NCBI GenBank assembly: GCA_020744425.1
Contig: JAGMUV010000005.1
Location: 930,001-994,000, forward strand
Direction: 5' to 3'
Source of the DNA: Dactylonectria macrodidyma
Lineage: Eukaryota; Ascomycota; Sordariomycetes; Hypocreales; Nectriaceae
Length of the DNA: 64,000 bases
In this document: positions 1 through 10,019 of the stretch, in pieces
Layout of the letters: each line of letters starts with the position of its first letter
Position numbering within the stretch: position 1 is the stretch's first letter
The notes under the pieces: model-generated
What the model saw: the letters and a program-made list of their open reading frames with translations, nothing else
What the model was told of the DNA's origin: nothing
Databases searched by the model: none
Made by a program: the position numbers and the translations under genes

Positions 1-468
1 CTCACCTGCCGACCAGAGTAAAGTTCGCTTGCCGCGCCTGGCGATAGCGGTTGACGTTCAGGGGTATCACGTGATTTAGCATGCTTTAGCGCTGTTTGCG
101 GCTCTGGCTGGCTGAGCTCATTTTCTTCCCTGCATCATCGAAATTTTTGAACTTTGCCGGTTTTTTCTGTCACGTGATATCTGACCAGCCGATCGCGACC
201 TGGAAGAAAAAAACACCACGCTTAGAGGGCGAGTCGCGTATCACCAAGAGGCCCCAAAACGCTATTTGCACTCGATGATAGGCCTCGAGGTCGCCACTAT
301 CAGATCTGGAGTCATCGTCTAAGGTTGCCTGTACGTACTGGTAGAGTCCTGAGCATGCTGTAGCCGTTTGTGACCTCTAACAGGAGCCATCGACAGACCG
401 TGGCGCCGGTTCATCTTCTTCCGAGACGTGAAGGCCCCCTGGAAAGCTGGCGAGGTGGATCGCGGGGC
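1..468 (+). promoter_or_regulatory. Upstream region of the bromodomain gene
   Basis: This stretch lies before the start codon at 469 and holds no supported gene. It contains two copies of the palindrome CACGTG, at 68-73 and 171-176, both followed by AT. Such sites are bound by bHLH factors of the Cbf1/USF kind in fungi. Regulation of the downstream gene by them is inference. The reading frame of the downstream gene is open back to 370, but only through a GTG, so translation from there is unlikely. Confidence 0.4.
68..176. promoter_or_regulatory. Pair of CACGTG palindromes
   Basis: Two CACGTG hexamers sit 103 bases apart, at 68-73 (context ATCACGTGAT) and 171-176 (context GTCACGTGAT). A six-base palindrome is expected about once per 4 kb, so two within 110 bases is mildly unusual. 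They are candidate bHLH binding sites. Confidence 0.35.
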
Positions 469-3400
469 ATGAATCAACCGGCTGCCTATACGCCCCTCGA
501 GTCGCTGTTCCTATTCCAGTCGTTGCTGACCCACGGAGTCGACACTGGGGCCTTCGCGCGCATATCGGAACTCCTCACCAACAACCCACTTATCAAGGAG
601 GCCGACACTTATGATCCCGCACGATTGAGGCCGGAGCCGCTGCAGCAGCTGTTCCTGCTGCTGCTGCGCGATGGGCTGAAGAGCGAGGAGGAACGAACGG
701 ATGCGCCTGATGGAGGAGCTAACGGATCGCCCGCGTCTAAGAAGAGGAAGATTGGGAGCCCGACATTGCCAACCTTGAAGGATGTGCTCGAAAATGTCGA
801 CAAGATCCCTGCGCTAGTCGACCGCCTCTATGCGCGATATCGCGACCACGTTGTCAAGCAAATCCGAGAAGACGAGCGTCGATTCGAGACGGTACAGAAG
901 GAGATTCAGCTGTTGGAGCGCACGGAGAGAGAGAGGCGTGCTAGGGCGGCCACCCAGAATGGAACACCAATCCTGGCTCCCCGGGAATCCAAGCCTGCGA
1001 TCGCAGCTAATGGGCCTACACCGACGACGATGAACTCGACGACGACGCCTGCTGCCATTCGAAGAGGACCGACGCCGCACACTCCAGTAATACCTCCCAA
1101 ACCACCAACACCTCACGTTGCGCCACCGACTGTCGCTCCGCCGAGCCATCTGCCGACTGGGACGACACCGATCCGACCAACGCCGACGCCAAAGGCCCCG
1201 AATGGAACCGCTCCGGTCCTTCAAGCTCCCACAGGGGTTCCGCCAGCCGCACCGCGTCCGTTGCAGCCACCACCACAAGCTGCCAAGCAGGCCATTTCTC
1301 CTCGCCCGGAGATTGGAATCAAGCCAAAGGATGGGTCGGCGACTCCTCAACCTGCAACTCCTGTGGGAGCTGCTCTGAAGTGGGAGAAGCCGTACCAACC
1401 CCCGCATCCTCCGACTCCGACGCCACCTCCACGGCAGTTCCAGTCTCCGATCCAACCAGGTCCGACTGTACCACCAGGTCAGCAACCGCCGCCGCAACAG
1501 CAGCAGCAATGGTACCCTCAGCCGACGGCTCAATATCCTCCACAAGCTGCTGGGCAACAGCAACAACAGCAAGGGCAGTCCCATCCTCAGCAGCCACCGC
1601 ATGCGCAGCATCCCCCACGTCCCCAACCGCCGCAACACCTCCAGCAACACCTCCAGCAACATCCTCAGCAACAACATCAGCAACATCCTCAGCAACATCC
1701 GCAGAATCATCCGCAACAACATCCCCAGCAACACCCTCAGCAACACTCTCAACAGCCCCCTCAGCAGCTCCCTCAGCAGCTCCCTCAGCAACTCCCTCAG
1801 CAGCTCCCTCAGCAGCTCCCCCAGCAACATACTCAGCAACAACCTCAGAAAGCATCTCAGAAAACGTCTCAGCAGCCATCTCAACAGCAACCTCAACAAC
1901 CCCAGCAGAAAGCCCAGCTGCATCCCCAACCGCATTCCCCACACCTCCAGCGCCCTCAACCTCGCCCTACGCCTGGAAAACCTGTGCTCGTGCCACCGCA
2001 GAACGCTGGTCAATTAGCAACCCCTTTGCAGCCAGCGCCTCCGCGACCAAAGGGAGATGCCCAGCCCGCTCAGGTATCCCCGGTGCGTCACCCAGCGACC
2101 CCGGTGCCTCATCCAACTCGCCCTGCCCAGCCGTCACAAGCACACATCCAGCAGGTTCCTCGGCCAATTGCTTCTGCATCTCCAACACCCCCCGTTGGAA
2201 ACGCAGGTCTTATTGCCCCTCAACAACAACGACGGCCTCAGGTGTATCACCCTCAACAGGGACAAAATGCGCCACAAGCTCAGTCTTCTGCGCCTCCTGC
2301 TTCGCTAAAAGACAAGGGCTACTCCTCACCATATGTTGCACAAGCACCGCGACCCGCGATTCCCGAGCATGTTATTCGACAGGCCGCCATCAGCACGCCT
2401 GTCAAAAGGCTTGGCACCCCGTCTGCACCACAGACGCCGATACCAGCAACCCCTGGACATCTCATGCACGGATTTGGCACCCGGTGGTCGTCCAACTCAA
2501 CGCCATCGACTCCAAAGCCGCTTGTTACGGAACCAGAGAGTCCTGCTTATGAACCTGTGAGTCCGCCTCAGCATCCCGCCGCTCTGCCCAGCTCTTCTGG
2601 TTCTACACCGCGGCCACTTCCCAAGAAGCCGACGCCAAAGCCGGTGCCCAAGGCAGAACCCAATGTCAAGTCAAACAGGGGTCGGTCATCTCGAAGGTCT
2701 CAGAAGGGCCGGGGAGTTAGCGCTACTCCTTCTCTTCCCAGAACGAGACGAAGCCAGTCGGTCATGTCTCATACGGATGAGCCTGTTCCGGAATCTTCTG
2801 AAGCTGCCCCTAAGATTAAGGATGAGGATGCTACACCCAAACCGGCGGAGGAAACGGGTGATACGACTGCAGATGAGAGTATCCCAGGTCGGCCGCAGAT
2901 CGTAACGCCAAGCAGTGTAGCTTCACGAATGCACAAGCGGAAGAGGCAGGAAACGCCTCCAGAGCCACCAGCGCCGACTTCTCAAGTGCTGTGGACGCGC
3001 GGCTTCACAAAGGTATCGTCATCGGCTTTGGATCAGATCTCAAGCCATCGCGATGCCAACATGTTTGCCACCGCTCTGCGCGAGAAAGATGCGCCCAACT
3101 ACCGCCAGATTGTACTACAGCCGCAGGATATTACCTCTATCCGCTCTGCTATCAAGCATGGCAACAAGGCTGCGGTCCAGGCCGCTGGGAGCCTCCTTGG
3201 CGGTGACCCCGGGACCGCCCATGTATGGTTACCCTTGTCTGACGAGCTTGTTCCACCCAAAGGCATCATCAACAGCGCTCAGCTTGAGCGCGAGCTTGTC
3301 CACATGTTTTGCAACGCCATCATGTACAATCCGGACCCCGATCGTGGACCTGGCCCTGGTTTTATTAAGCGATCCCAGGACGAGGAGGAAGAAGTTGTAG

Positions 3401-3645
3401 GATATCGATTAGACGAAAATGGGGTCGTGAAGAACACGCGCAGCATGTTTGTCGAAGTCGAGAAGCTCTTGGGGGATCTGCGCAGTGCCGAGAAGGAACG
3501 CAGCGCGCCGCCACCGTCAACCACTCGTCCCGCCAGTGTTGCTACGCCAGCAGAGGATACGGCCGAAGATGACGACGATGCGGCGGGCGAACGCGAGGCT
3601 GGCGGCGGAACGGCCAAGAGGAGACGTGTGGGTACAAGGGGCTAA
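469..3645 (+). CDS. Bromodomain protein, BRD8/Bdc1-like NuA4 subunit
   Basis: The frame encodes 1058 residues without an intron from the ATG at 469. The first ~170 residues hold a conserved-looking helical region ('LESLFLFQSLL', then 'RYRDHVVKQIREDERRF'). This resembles the helix that precedes the acidic coil in BRD8-type subunits of the NuA4 histone acetyltransferase. A nuclear localisation-like 'KKRKIG' lies near residue 90. Residues ~200-850 are low complexity, very rich in Pro and Gln, with a Gln-His-Pro repeat core. Residues ~847-1010 look like a bromodomain, ending with an Asn-Pro-Asp loop ('AIMYNPDPDRG') after the helix that usually carries the acetyl-lysine Asn. The tail is acidic and then basic. 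A role in reading acetylated histones within NuA4 follows from the family. The specific BRD8/Bdc1 assignment is inference. Confidence 0.8.
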   Translation: MNQPAAYTPLESLFLFQSLLTHGVDTGAFARISELLTNNPLIKEADTYDPARLRPEPLQQLFLLLLRDGLKSEEERTDAPDGGANGSPASKKRKIGSPTLPTLKDVLENVDKIPALVDRLYARYRDHVVKQIREDERRFETVQKEIQLLERTERERRARAATQNGTPILAPRESKPAIAANGPTPTTMNSTTTPAAIRRGPTPHTPVIPPKPPTPHVAPPTVAPPSHLPTGTTPIRPTPTPKAPNGTAPVLQAPTGVPPAAPRPLQPPPQAAKQAISPRPEIGIKPKDGSATPQPATPVGAALKWEKPYQPPHPPTPTPPPRQFQSPIQPGPTVPPGQQPPPQQQQQWYPQPTAQYPPQAAGQQQQQQGQSHPQQPPHAQHPPRPQPPQHLQQHLQQHPQQQHQQHPQQHPQNHPQQHPQQHPQQHSQQPPQQLPQQLPQQLPQQLPQQLPQQHTQQQPQKASQKTSQQPSQQQPQQPQQKAQLHPQPHSPHLQRPQPRPTPGKPVLVPPQNAGQLATPLQPAPPRPKGDAQPAQVSPVRHPATPVPHPTRPAQPSQAHIQQVPRPIASASPTPPVGNAGLIAPQQQRRPQVYHPQQGQNAPQAQSSAPPASLKDKGYSSPYVAQAPRPAIPEHVIRQAAISTPVKRLGTPSAPQTPIPATPGHLMHGFGTRWSSNSTPSTPKPLVTEPESPAYEPVSPPQHPAALPSSSGSTPRPLPKKPTPKPVPKAEPNVKSNRGRSSRRSQKGRGVSATPSLPRTRRSQSVMSHTDEPVPESSEAAPKIKDEDATPKPAEETGDTTADESIPGRPQIVTPSSVASRMHKRKRQETPPEPPAPTSQVLWTRGFTKVSSSALDQISSHRDANMFATALREKDAPNYRQIVLQPQDITSIRSAIKHGNKAAVQAAGSLLGGDPGTAHVWLPLSDELVPPKGIINSAQLERELVHMFCNAIMYNPDPDRGPGPGFIKRSQDEEEEVVGYRLDENGVVKNTRSMFVEVEKLLGDLRSAEKERSAPPPSTTRPASVATPAEDTAEDDDDAAGEREAGGGTAKRRRVGTRG
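1480..1960 (+). repeat. Gln/Pro/His-rich coding repeat
   Basis: Imperfect CAG/CAA/CCT/CAT codon repeats encode runs such as 'QQHPQQH' and 'QQLPQQL' inside the bromodomain gene. Units of 9-15 bases recur around 1620-1880, consistent with slippage. The bias also opens a long antisense frame (about 814-2013), which is not a gene. The encoded segment has prion-like composition. Confidence 0.8.
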
Positions 3646-3953
3646 TCCTCTTGCTCAAGTTTGGCAAGAATTGTAGACTTGGATGAACTCCTAGAATGCT
3701 GTAAGAGACCTGCAGCATCCTTTGTTTGTGTATAGCGTTTAGAATTCTACATGATAATTACCACCATTTTACATACCCACCTCCGAATCACCGCTACACC
3801 ATGCCGATAGAAACAATCCGCAAGGTCCTATGTATACCCAAACCGCAGTGCCTGGGCCTCCTTGCCCGAACCTTATATAAACGCCGTCTTTGCCAATGTA
3901 ACACTGTCAGATATTCATGTAGTTGTTGGTCGACCTGACTAATACAACGTGCC
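3646..3953. other. Convergent 3' intergenic region
   Basis: These 308 bases separate the stop codons of the bromodomain gene (+) and gpi3 (-). Only 3' untranslated and polyadenylation sequence is expected, and no gene is seen. Confidence 0.6.
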
Positions 3954-5511
3954 TCAGTCGAGTTTGGTGCCCGTTTGGGACGTGCTCGATCTGTTGCTAT
4001 GTGCACCCTTTTTGGAATCGGCGTCGTCGTCAATGGGCCGTTTGCGCGGCCAGTCCGGGCAGATGTCGATGCTTTCCCTGGGAAACCACCACTCGAGGAA
4101 GAGGAAGAACAGGTAGTCGACAACGACGACGAGGCAGAAGAGCTTGCCGGCCCATATGCCGCAGCCGTAGTAGCGCTTGAGACGGTCGATGAGTGTGTGG
4201 TTGCGCATGCGGCTGCCGTTGTAGTCGGCAGGGTCGAGGCCGTAGAAGTCGTCCTCGGGGATGGTGCCCGTGATGCCGTCGTAGACGTGTTCGGTGCGCA
4301 GGGCGACGTTTTGCCACGAGTACATCTTCTTGACCTGGTCGTGAAACCGCTCGGTGCGGATCTTGCCCGCCCGCATGAGGGTAATTGCTTTTCCCGTGGC
4401 GAGGACCACGTCGTCTTCCTCGGGCTTAGAGAAGGTGGTCATGTGCGAGGGGAGGACCTCGGGGATGCCGCCGACTTGTGTGCAGACGACGTAGAGCCCA
4501 CAGCTGGCGGCCTCGACGATGACGGTGCCAAAGGCCTCGGTCAGCGAGGGATGGAGGTAGATGTGGCCGCGGACCATGACGTCGCGGACCTCCTCGTGGC
4601 GGACGGGCCCGAGCATCTCGACGCGGTCCTGCAGGACGTTGGTCTCGACCATCTGCTCGAGGTCGATAGCCTTGGGGCCGGAGCCGGCGATGATGAAGCG
4701 AGTGTACGGATGAGCCTCAAGCACGCGGGGGATGGCAGCGATGAGGAGGTCGGTTCCCTTGTTGTAGAAGAGGCGGGAGACGACGACGATAGTGATGATG
4801 TCCCTGGGGCCGAAGCGCTGGGGAGGGGGGTAGTGCGTGGAATCTAGAGCGAAGTTGGCTCCCTGCGGTGAGGTTGCTGGATAGTCACGAGGACGGAAGT
4901 TGTCTGCTACAACGGCATTGGGGATGACTGAGACCATGAGAGGGTCAAGAGAAGCTCGGAGGACGGTGTTCTCCTTGCTAATGGCAGGGTTAGTGTTGCG
5001 AAGTGAGATTCGAGACGTAGCAGACTCACCATGTGTGGCTCACGCAGATGCTGTGGTCCACGTCACTGAGGATAAACTTGAGAAGCTTGTTGGTGAGAAT
5101 ACTGGCGGCATCGGCGAAGCCAAAGAGCGAGTGATCGGTAAAGACGGTTCGCAGGCCCATGGTGCGGCCGTGGAGGATAGCCTCGTGGCAGAGGCTGCTG
5201 AGGCTGCCGTGGCCATGAACGATCTCGATGCGCTCGCGGATGAAGATGTTTCGAAGAATAGGGAAGCAGGAGAGGACAGTGGGAAACGTGGTGTTGCGGT
5301 AGATAATGAAGAAGGGCACGTGGTAGACTTTGAGGCCATTGGTGAGGTAGCGGACGCCCTTGCGGTCGTCGTAGGCGTGGGTGATGACGATGACCTTGTG
5401 GCCGCGGTCGATGAGCTTGGTGGCCAGTTGGTAGATGTGCGACTCGATGCCGCCCGGTTGAGGGAAGAAGAAGTCGCTGACCATGGCGATGTTGTATGTG
5501 CGGCGCGTCAT
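3954..5511 (-). CDS. gpi3: GPI-GlcNAc transferase catalytic subunit (PIG-A/Gpi3)
   Basis: Two exons, 5511-5030 and 4977-3954, flank a 52-base intron (GTGAGT...CATTAG, branch CTAAC). They encode 501 residues. The N-terminus has the PIG-A signature '[16 protein letters not shown]', and 'HGHGS' follows near residue 97. The splice restores 'SHTCKENTVLR', matching the family. The second Rossmann domain carries the retaining-glycosyltransferase E-x7-E motif '[10 protein letters not shown]' (first Glu about residue 308). A single hydrophobic segment near 440-460 is the expected ER membrane anchor, followed by a short cytosolic tail. The family transfers GlcNAc from UDP-GlcNAc to phosphatidylinositol, the first step of GPI-anchor synthesis on the ER. 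The length is normal. The gene is divergent from dbp6. Confidence 0.95.
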
Positions 5512-5971
5512 CGTGGCGGATATGTTGGGGTTGATGGAGTCGTGAGGGCTGCTGTCATGATATGGTCCAGGGGGACGGCGTGTACTTTTGCGACGCCGTC
5601 GCGGTGCCGTATTGACCTAATGCGAAGGTGCGACTGGTAACGAAGTGTTGCTTCTGTCGGGTGGTTCTCTCTAACGGTCCTTCAATTCTTCTCATCCTTC
5701 ATTTCTCATCTCATCCCGCATCATCTCATATCAATCTCATGATGAATATGGACCCCCAACGTCTAAGTTACACGCGGCAATCCAGCCAGGGGAGTGGAGC
5801 TCGTGCCAAGCGGCCCGTGGCCGATAAATTTGGCGGTCACCGACGGCAGAATCGCGATAAGACTCGAAGTCGCCCAAATTTTTGGGCGGGACGAGACGAC
5901 GGAAGCCTCCAGGGCCCCTCCATCACGACTTTTTTTCCCTCTGCGTCGGGAGAACAATTGGTCTCGAAGCC
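5512..5971. promoter_or_regulatory. Divergent promoter between gpi3 and dbp6
   Basis: These 460 bases separate the start codons of two oppositely oriented housekeeping genes, so one short region must serve both. A pyrimidine-rich stretch (about 5690-5740), typical of fungal core promoters, faces dbp6. Several ATGs (about 5740-5750) lie between it and the dbp6 start in another frame. If transcribed they would open an upstream frame that overlaps the coding sequence. Confidence 0.5.
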
Positions 5972-8482
5972 ATGCCTTCAAAACACGACGCCCGTCCCGA
6001 AGAAGCGGACCAGGTCCAACCCGTCGATGCAGAGACCAACACCCCCAAGGCGAAGCGAAAACGTGACCTCGCCGACGAGGCGCGCGAGTCGACCCAGCCT
6101 GGAAGCAAGAAGTCCAAAACCGACGATGGCGAGGATGCAGAGGAGCCTGCGCAAAACGGGGTCGACGATGCGCCGGAGGGGAAGAAAAAGAGGAAGAAGA
6201 TTCGACGAGGCAAAAAGAGGACCGGTGCTGCCGTCTCTGAAGAGCAACAACTTGAGGAACGCGATGCGCCAGAAGCCGGGGACGTGACGAAACCGGAAGA
6301 CGAGGAGCGGGAGGCCAATGGCAAATCGTACAAGAAGGAGAATAAAGAGAGGAAAGAAAAAAAAAAGAAGGGAAAATCAGAAAATGTTTCGGAAGACCCT
6401 GAGGCTGATGTGTCTATGGTTGATGCTGCGGATGAGACTGTGGCAGCGCCTCCAGAAAAAGCTACCAAGAGGAGAGAGAAGAAGAAGCAAAAAGAGCCGG
6501 AGCCCGTCAATGAAGAGGATGAGGACGATTCGACAGCCAAGAAACACAAGTCGGTCCTTGAGCGCAAGGCCAAGTCCCTGAAGCTGGCGAGCGAGATGGT
6601 CCAGGAAGACTCCGACGATTCAGACCTCGGCGAGCTACACGGCCTCGAGCCGCTTCCACAACCCGAGCCGGTATCCTCTCTCACCACCTCCAAGCCAACG
6701 TACGAAACGCTCCCGTCGTGGTTGGCGGAACCGATCCGCGTTGCCCAAGATACCCGCACCCCTTTCACAGAACTTGGTGTCTTGCCGAAAGCATGCCGTG
6801 TCCTGGAGGAGAAGGGCTTCAAGGAGGCGTTTGCCGTCCAAACCGCTGCTATTCCGCTCCTACTACCGACTAGCAAGCAACAGCCCGGCGATGTGCTAGT
6901 TTCTGCCGCGACTGGATCTGGAAAAACTCTGGCTTATGCCCTCCCCATCACACGAGACATTAGCCAAGGCGTGGTTACGAGGTTACGGGCGCTCGTAGTC
7001 CTCCCAACTCGTGAACTTGTGAAGCAAGCGCAGGAAGCATTTGAGCTGTGTGCTAAAGCCTTTGAGGGTGGTGACCGCAAGCGAGTGCGGATAGGTGTTT
7101 CGGTCGGAAGTCAGTCTCTGAAGAACGAGCAAGAGTCTATGATGGACCAGGAACTACGATACGACCCGGAAACATATAAGATGTTGGAGGAGGAGAACGA
7201 AGCGAGGCGGCAGCGTGGCATTGGACTTTCTGCGACCGACGACTTGGTGGATCCAGATTCGGAAAAGACGGATCCCAGGCTAAGCAGTATGGAGGGCTAT
7301 GTGGTCGACTTTGCCTCAAAGGTCGATATTCTCATCTGCACTCCTGGTCGTCTAGTCGAACACATTGATCAGACGCCAGGATTCAGCCTGGACTATGTCA
7401 GATGGCTTGTGGTCGACGAAGCCGACAAGCTCCTCGCCCAGAGCTTCCAGGGTTGGCTGGACGTGGTCATGGAGAAGTTCCGCGTCAACAAGTACAGCGC
7501 GAGAGACTTTGCAGACATGGACCTCTCCGGCGTCCGCAAGGTCATTCTCAGTGCGACCCTCACGCGCGATCTGAGTCTCCTCACCCAGCTGGCGCTACGG
7601 CGCCCACGGCTGATTGTCCTGGACAGCGACGGCGATGCAGAGATTGCGGAGCACTCGCTCCCCAGTCTGCTGAAGGAGCACGCCATCAGAGTTCACGACA
7701 CAAACCTCAAGCCCCTGTATCTTCTGGAGCTCCTTCAGGGACAGCACATGTTGGCCGCCAACCCGAGCAAGGAGGAACCCCCCACTGCCAAAGCTGGGGA
7801 GACTGCAGATTCAGACACCAGTTCTGATTCAAGTTCCGACTCTGATTCAAGTTCTGATTCGGATTCTGACTCTAGCTCGGACTCAAATTCTGACTCCGCC
7901 TCCGACTCGAGTTCCGACTCTGATTCTAGCTCCGATTCTGATTCGGACTCAGATTCTCCAGCCCCAGTTCGCTCACGGAAACTCAACATTCCTATATCTC
8001 TCATCTTCACCAAGTCCAACGAATCCGCACTTCGTCTTTCGCGCCTCTTGGCTCTCTTGGATCCTTCACTTGCTTCCCACATCGGTACTCTCACATCCAC
8101 GACGCCGACACACATTCGCCGCAAGACCCTCCGAGCATTCACGGCGTCAGACTCGCCGCTGCGCCTGCTCGTCGGCTCCGATCTCGTCGCCCGAGGTATC
8201 GATTTGCCAAACCTCGACCACGTCATCAACTACGACCTGCCGCCGAGCCTCGCAGGCTACGTCCACCGTGTGGGCCGTACAGCGAGAGCAGGCAGATCTG
8301 GATGCGCCTGGACTCTGGTCGGTGACGAGGAGAGTGGTTGGTTCTGGGGCAAGATTGCCAAGGGATCCGGCGTTAGGAGAGCGCAGAAGATGGAGAGGAC
8401 GAGGATCGAGGAGATGGGTGAGGAGCGTGTCCAGGAGTACGAGGCGGCTTTGGAGAAGCTGGGTAAAGAAGTTAGAAGATAA
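5972..8482 (+). CDS. dbp6: DEAD-box RNA helicase Dbp6
   Basis: An intronless frame of 836 residues starts at the ATG at 5972 ('MPSKHDARPEE'). The frame upstream is open only through a TTG. Residues 1-~270 are charged, Lys/Glu-rich and nucleolar-like. The helicase core follows: Q-motif region 'FAVQTAAIPLLL', motif I 'AATGSGKT' (312-319), 'PTRELVKQ', 'TPGRLVEH', motif II 'DEAD' (482-485), motif III 'SAT' (527-529), 'ARGIDLPN' (~740) and 'HRVGRTARAGR' (~763-773). All catalytic motifs are intact. A Ser/Asp-only tract (~613-663) is inserted between the two RecA lobes, and a second insert precedes motif Ib. The family acts in early 60S ribosomal-subunit assembly in the nucleolus. Assignment to Dbp6 rests on overall layout and could be confused with Dbp7 or Dbp10. 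Confidence 0.88.
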   Translation: MPSKHDARPEEADQVQPVDAETNTPKAKRKRDLADEARESTQPGSKKSKTDDGEDAEEPAQNGVDDAPEGKKKRKKIRRGKKRTGAAVSEEQQLEERDAPEAGDVTKPEDEEREANGKSYKKENKERKEKKKKGKSENVSEDPEADVSMVDAADETVAAPPEKATKRREKKKQKEPEPVNEEDEDDSTAKKHKSVLERKAKSLKLASEMVQEDSDDSDLGELHGLEPLPQPEPVSSLTTSKPTYETLPSWLAEPIRVAQDTRTPFTELGVLPKACRVLEEKGFKEAFAVQTAAIPLLLPTSKQQPGDVLVSAATGSGKTLAYALPITRDISQGVVTRLRALVVLPTRELVKQAQEAFELCAKAFEGGDRKRVRIGVSVGSQSLKNEQESMMDQELRYDPETYKMLEEENEARRQRGIGLSATDDLVDPDSEKTDPRLSSMEGYVVDFASKVDILICTPGRLVEHIDQTPGFSLDYVRWLVVDEADKLLAQSFQGWLDVVMEKFRVNKYSARDFADMDLSGVRKVILSATLTRDLSLLTQLALRRPRLIVLDSDGDAEIAEHSLPSLLKEHAIRVHDTNLKPLYLLELLQGQHMLAANPSKEEPPTAKAGETADSDTSSDSSSDSDSSSDSDSDSSSDSNSDSASDSSSDSDSSSDSDSDSDSPAPVRSRKLNIPISLIFTKSNESALRLSRLLALLDPSLASHIGTLTSTTPTHIRRKTLRAFTASDSPLRLLVGSDLVARGIDLPNLDHVINYDLPPSLAGYVHRVGRTARAGRSGCAWTLVGDEESGWFWGKIAKGSGVRRAQKMERTRIEEMGEERVQEYEAALEKLGKEVRR
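7810..7965 (+). repeat. Ser/Asp-rich coding repeat in dbp6
   Basis: About 50 codons alternate almost only between serine and aspartate (GAT/GAC with TCT/TCC/AGT/AGC). They encode an acidic, potentially CK2-phosphorylated linker between helicase lobes 1 and 2. Synonymous codons are mixed, so the repeat is older than simple recent slippage. Confidence 0.85.
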
Positions 8483-9820
8483 AAGAGGGGCTTATAGGAC
8501 AACACAGGAGTGTGTCTGGAGTTTTTACATACCCATGAATAGATTTAACGTGGACGGTGTTTTTTTGGTGCATTCGTGGATATGCGTGGATGACCCGAAA
8601 ATAGTGAGCCACAACTCAGGTCGTACAGACTCATCGTCATCGAACTTGACTCCTACAACGAACCATCTCCAACAGTTCGCTGTCGCCATCCATCCCCGCA
8701 TCTCGCGCAGGAGCAGCTGCTGGCAAATCAAGCCACTGAATTGGTTGTTTGCGCCTTTTCGTGGGGGCTGCATCTTCTACACCCAGTCAGATGTCTTGTT
8801 CCTCGGCCAAGTGGTTCGCGGCCCAACCTGAGTCGCCTTGCCAGCGGCATCAGACTTGTTCCCCCATGACCCCCTCAATGGGAATGGATCGTACCATCTC
8901 ATGCTCCTCTGTGCGTTGGTAAATATGGCCTTGGATTCGTCCAAATGCAAAACTAATCCAGTAACAGCGCAAGCTGCCACCGGGAGAGGTTGGCCAGAGT
9001 GACACTGCTGCAGCATCCTCTTCGCCATTGGGCTCTCCGCGATGGCGCATGGCCCCCAGATGCGGTTTGCGCATTTGCGCATTAGCATCTCGCGCTGCTG
9101 CGAGGATGAGTTGGCTTTGCATCGATAGCGAAAGGTGATTTACATTGATAGGCGGTACTTACTTATAGTGTCCGCCCAACCCGCGTCTCAATAAGCCATC
9201 TACCCGGTCTTGAGGTCTCATCCTCGACCACCATTTCTTGAGACCTCCCCTCAGCACCATTCTTATCCAAGGCTTCCCACCACAACTGATAAATTAAACA
9301 TGTCCCTAGCATCGAAAGCCTGCTCTGGAGAATACCATTGGTAGCGAGAATGCCCTCGGTGAGAGACAAAGCGAGTCAATTCTCCTTTCACAGACACAAC
9401 CGAACCAACTTGTCCCGATCCCTGCCCAGCAAGCCACGAAGCCCGAGGGCCATTTATACTAGCTGGATAACCCTTCTCAAGAACCGTCGTCTGGGCTGCC
9501 CGGAATCGGATATGCCTCGGGACGGGAAAGAGCAAGTCTTCGTCACAAGAGAAAAAGCCTCTCCTACATCAAGCAGCCCCAATTTATCAAGTAACACACA
9601 CGAAGTGGGTTCCAATACTTGCTTGAAGATCATTTATAGAGCCATAACATGCTCATCAACTTCATAGAACTCTACTATTGGTGACCGTCATCAGTCACCG
9701 TCAAACAGGGACGCGGAGGACCGCGGCCAGAACCGTCGAGGTTCTTCAGCCTCCACGTAAGTCTCGAGCCTTCTTTCGTCTCAGTCTTGAAGACACTTCT
9801 CTGACTCGTCTTTAAAACAG
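8483..9820. other. Intergenic region, dbp6 to C2H2 gene
   Basis: No supported protein gene is seen in 1.3 kb. Short frames on both strands lack recognisable motifs. A GT-AG pair (GTAAGT at 9757, ACAG ending 9820) may be a 5' untranslated intron of the C2H2 gene. The frame before it contains a TAG and no ATG. Confidence 0.4.
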
Positions 9821-10019
9821 ACGCCGCCAAGAATCTCCTCACCAGGTGGCAAAAGAAAACATCACAGCCCTCACCGTGTCTCAATCTCCAACCCAGGCAA
9901 GGCGAGCCGCCGATTCCAACCCACCCGACGCGAAGTTTTCGGCACCGTCGGCGGCCTACCTGGAATACCGAGTCAACCGGCAGCTGCACTACCGCAAGAG
10001 GCGCATCGTCGAGTCGTTG

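Noticed and set aside
814..2013. 399-codon minus-strand frame rich in Leu and Arg
   Set aside because: It is the antisense shadow of the CAG/CCT repeats in the bromodomain gene and has no domain.
1380..2552. 390-codon plus-strand frame rich in Ala, Ser and Thr
   Set aside because: It is another phase of the same coding repeat. The real frame carries the bromodomain.
5923..6876. 317-codon minus-strand frame opposite dbp6
   Set aside because: Ser-rich antisense of the Lys/Glu-rich N-terminus of dbp6, with no family features.
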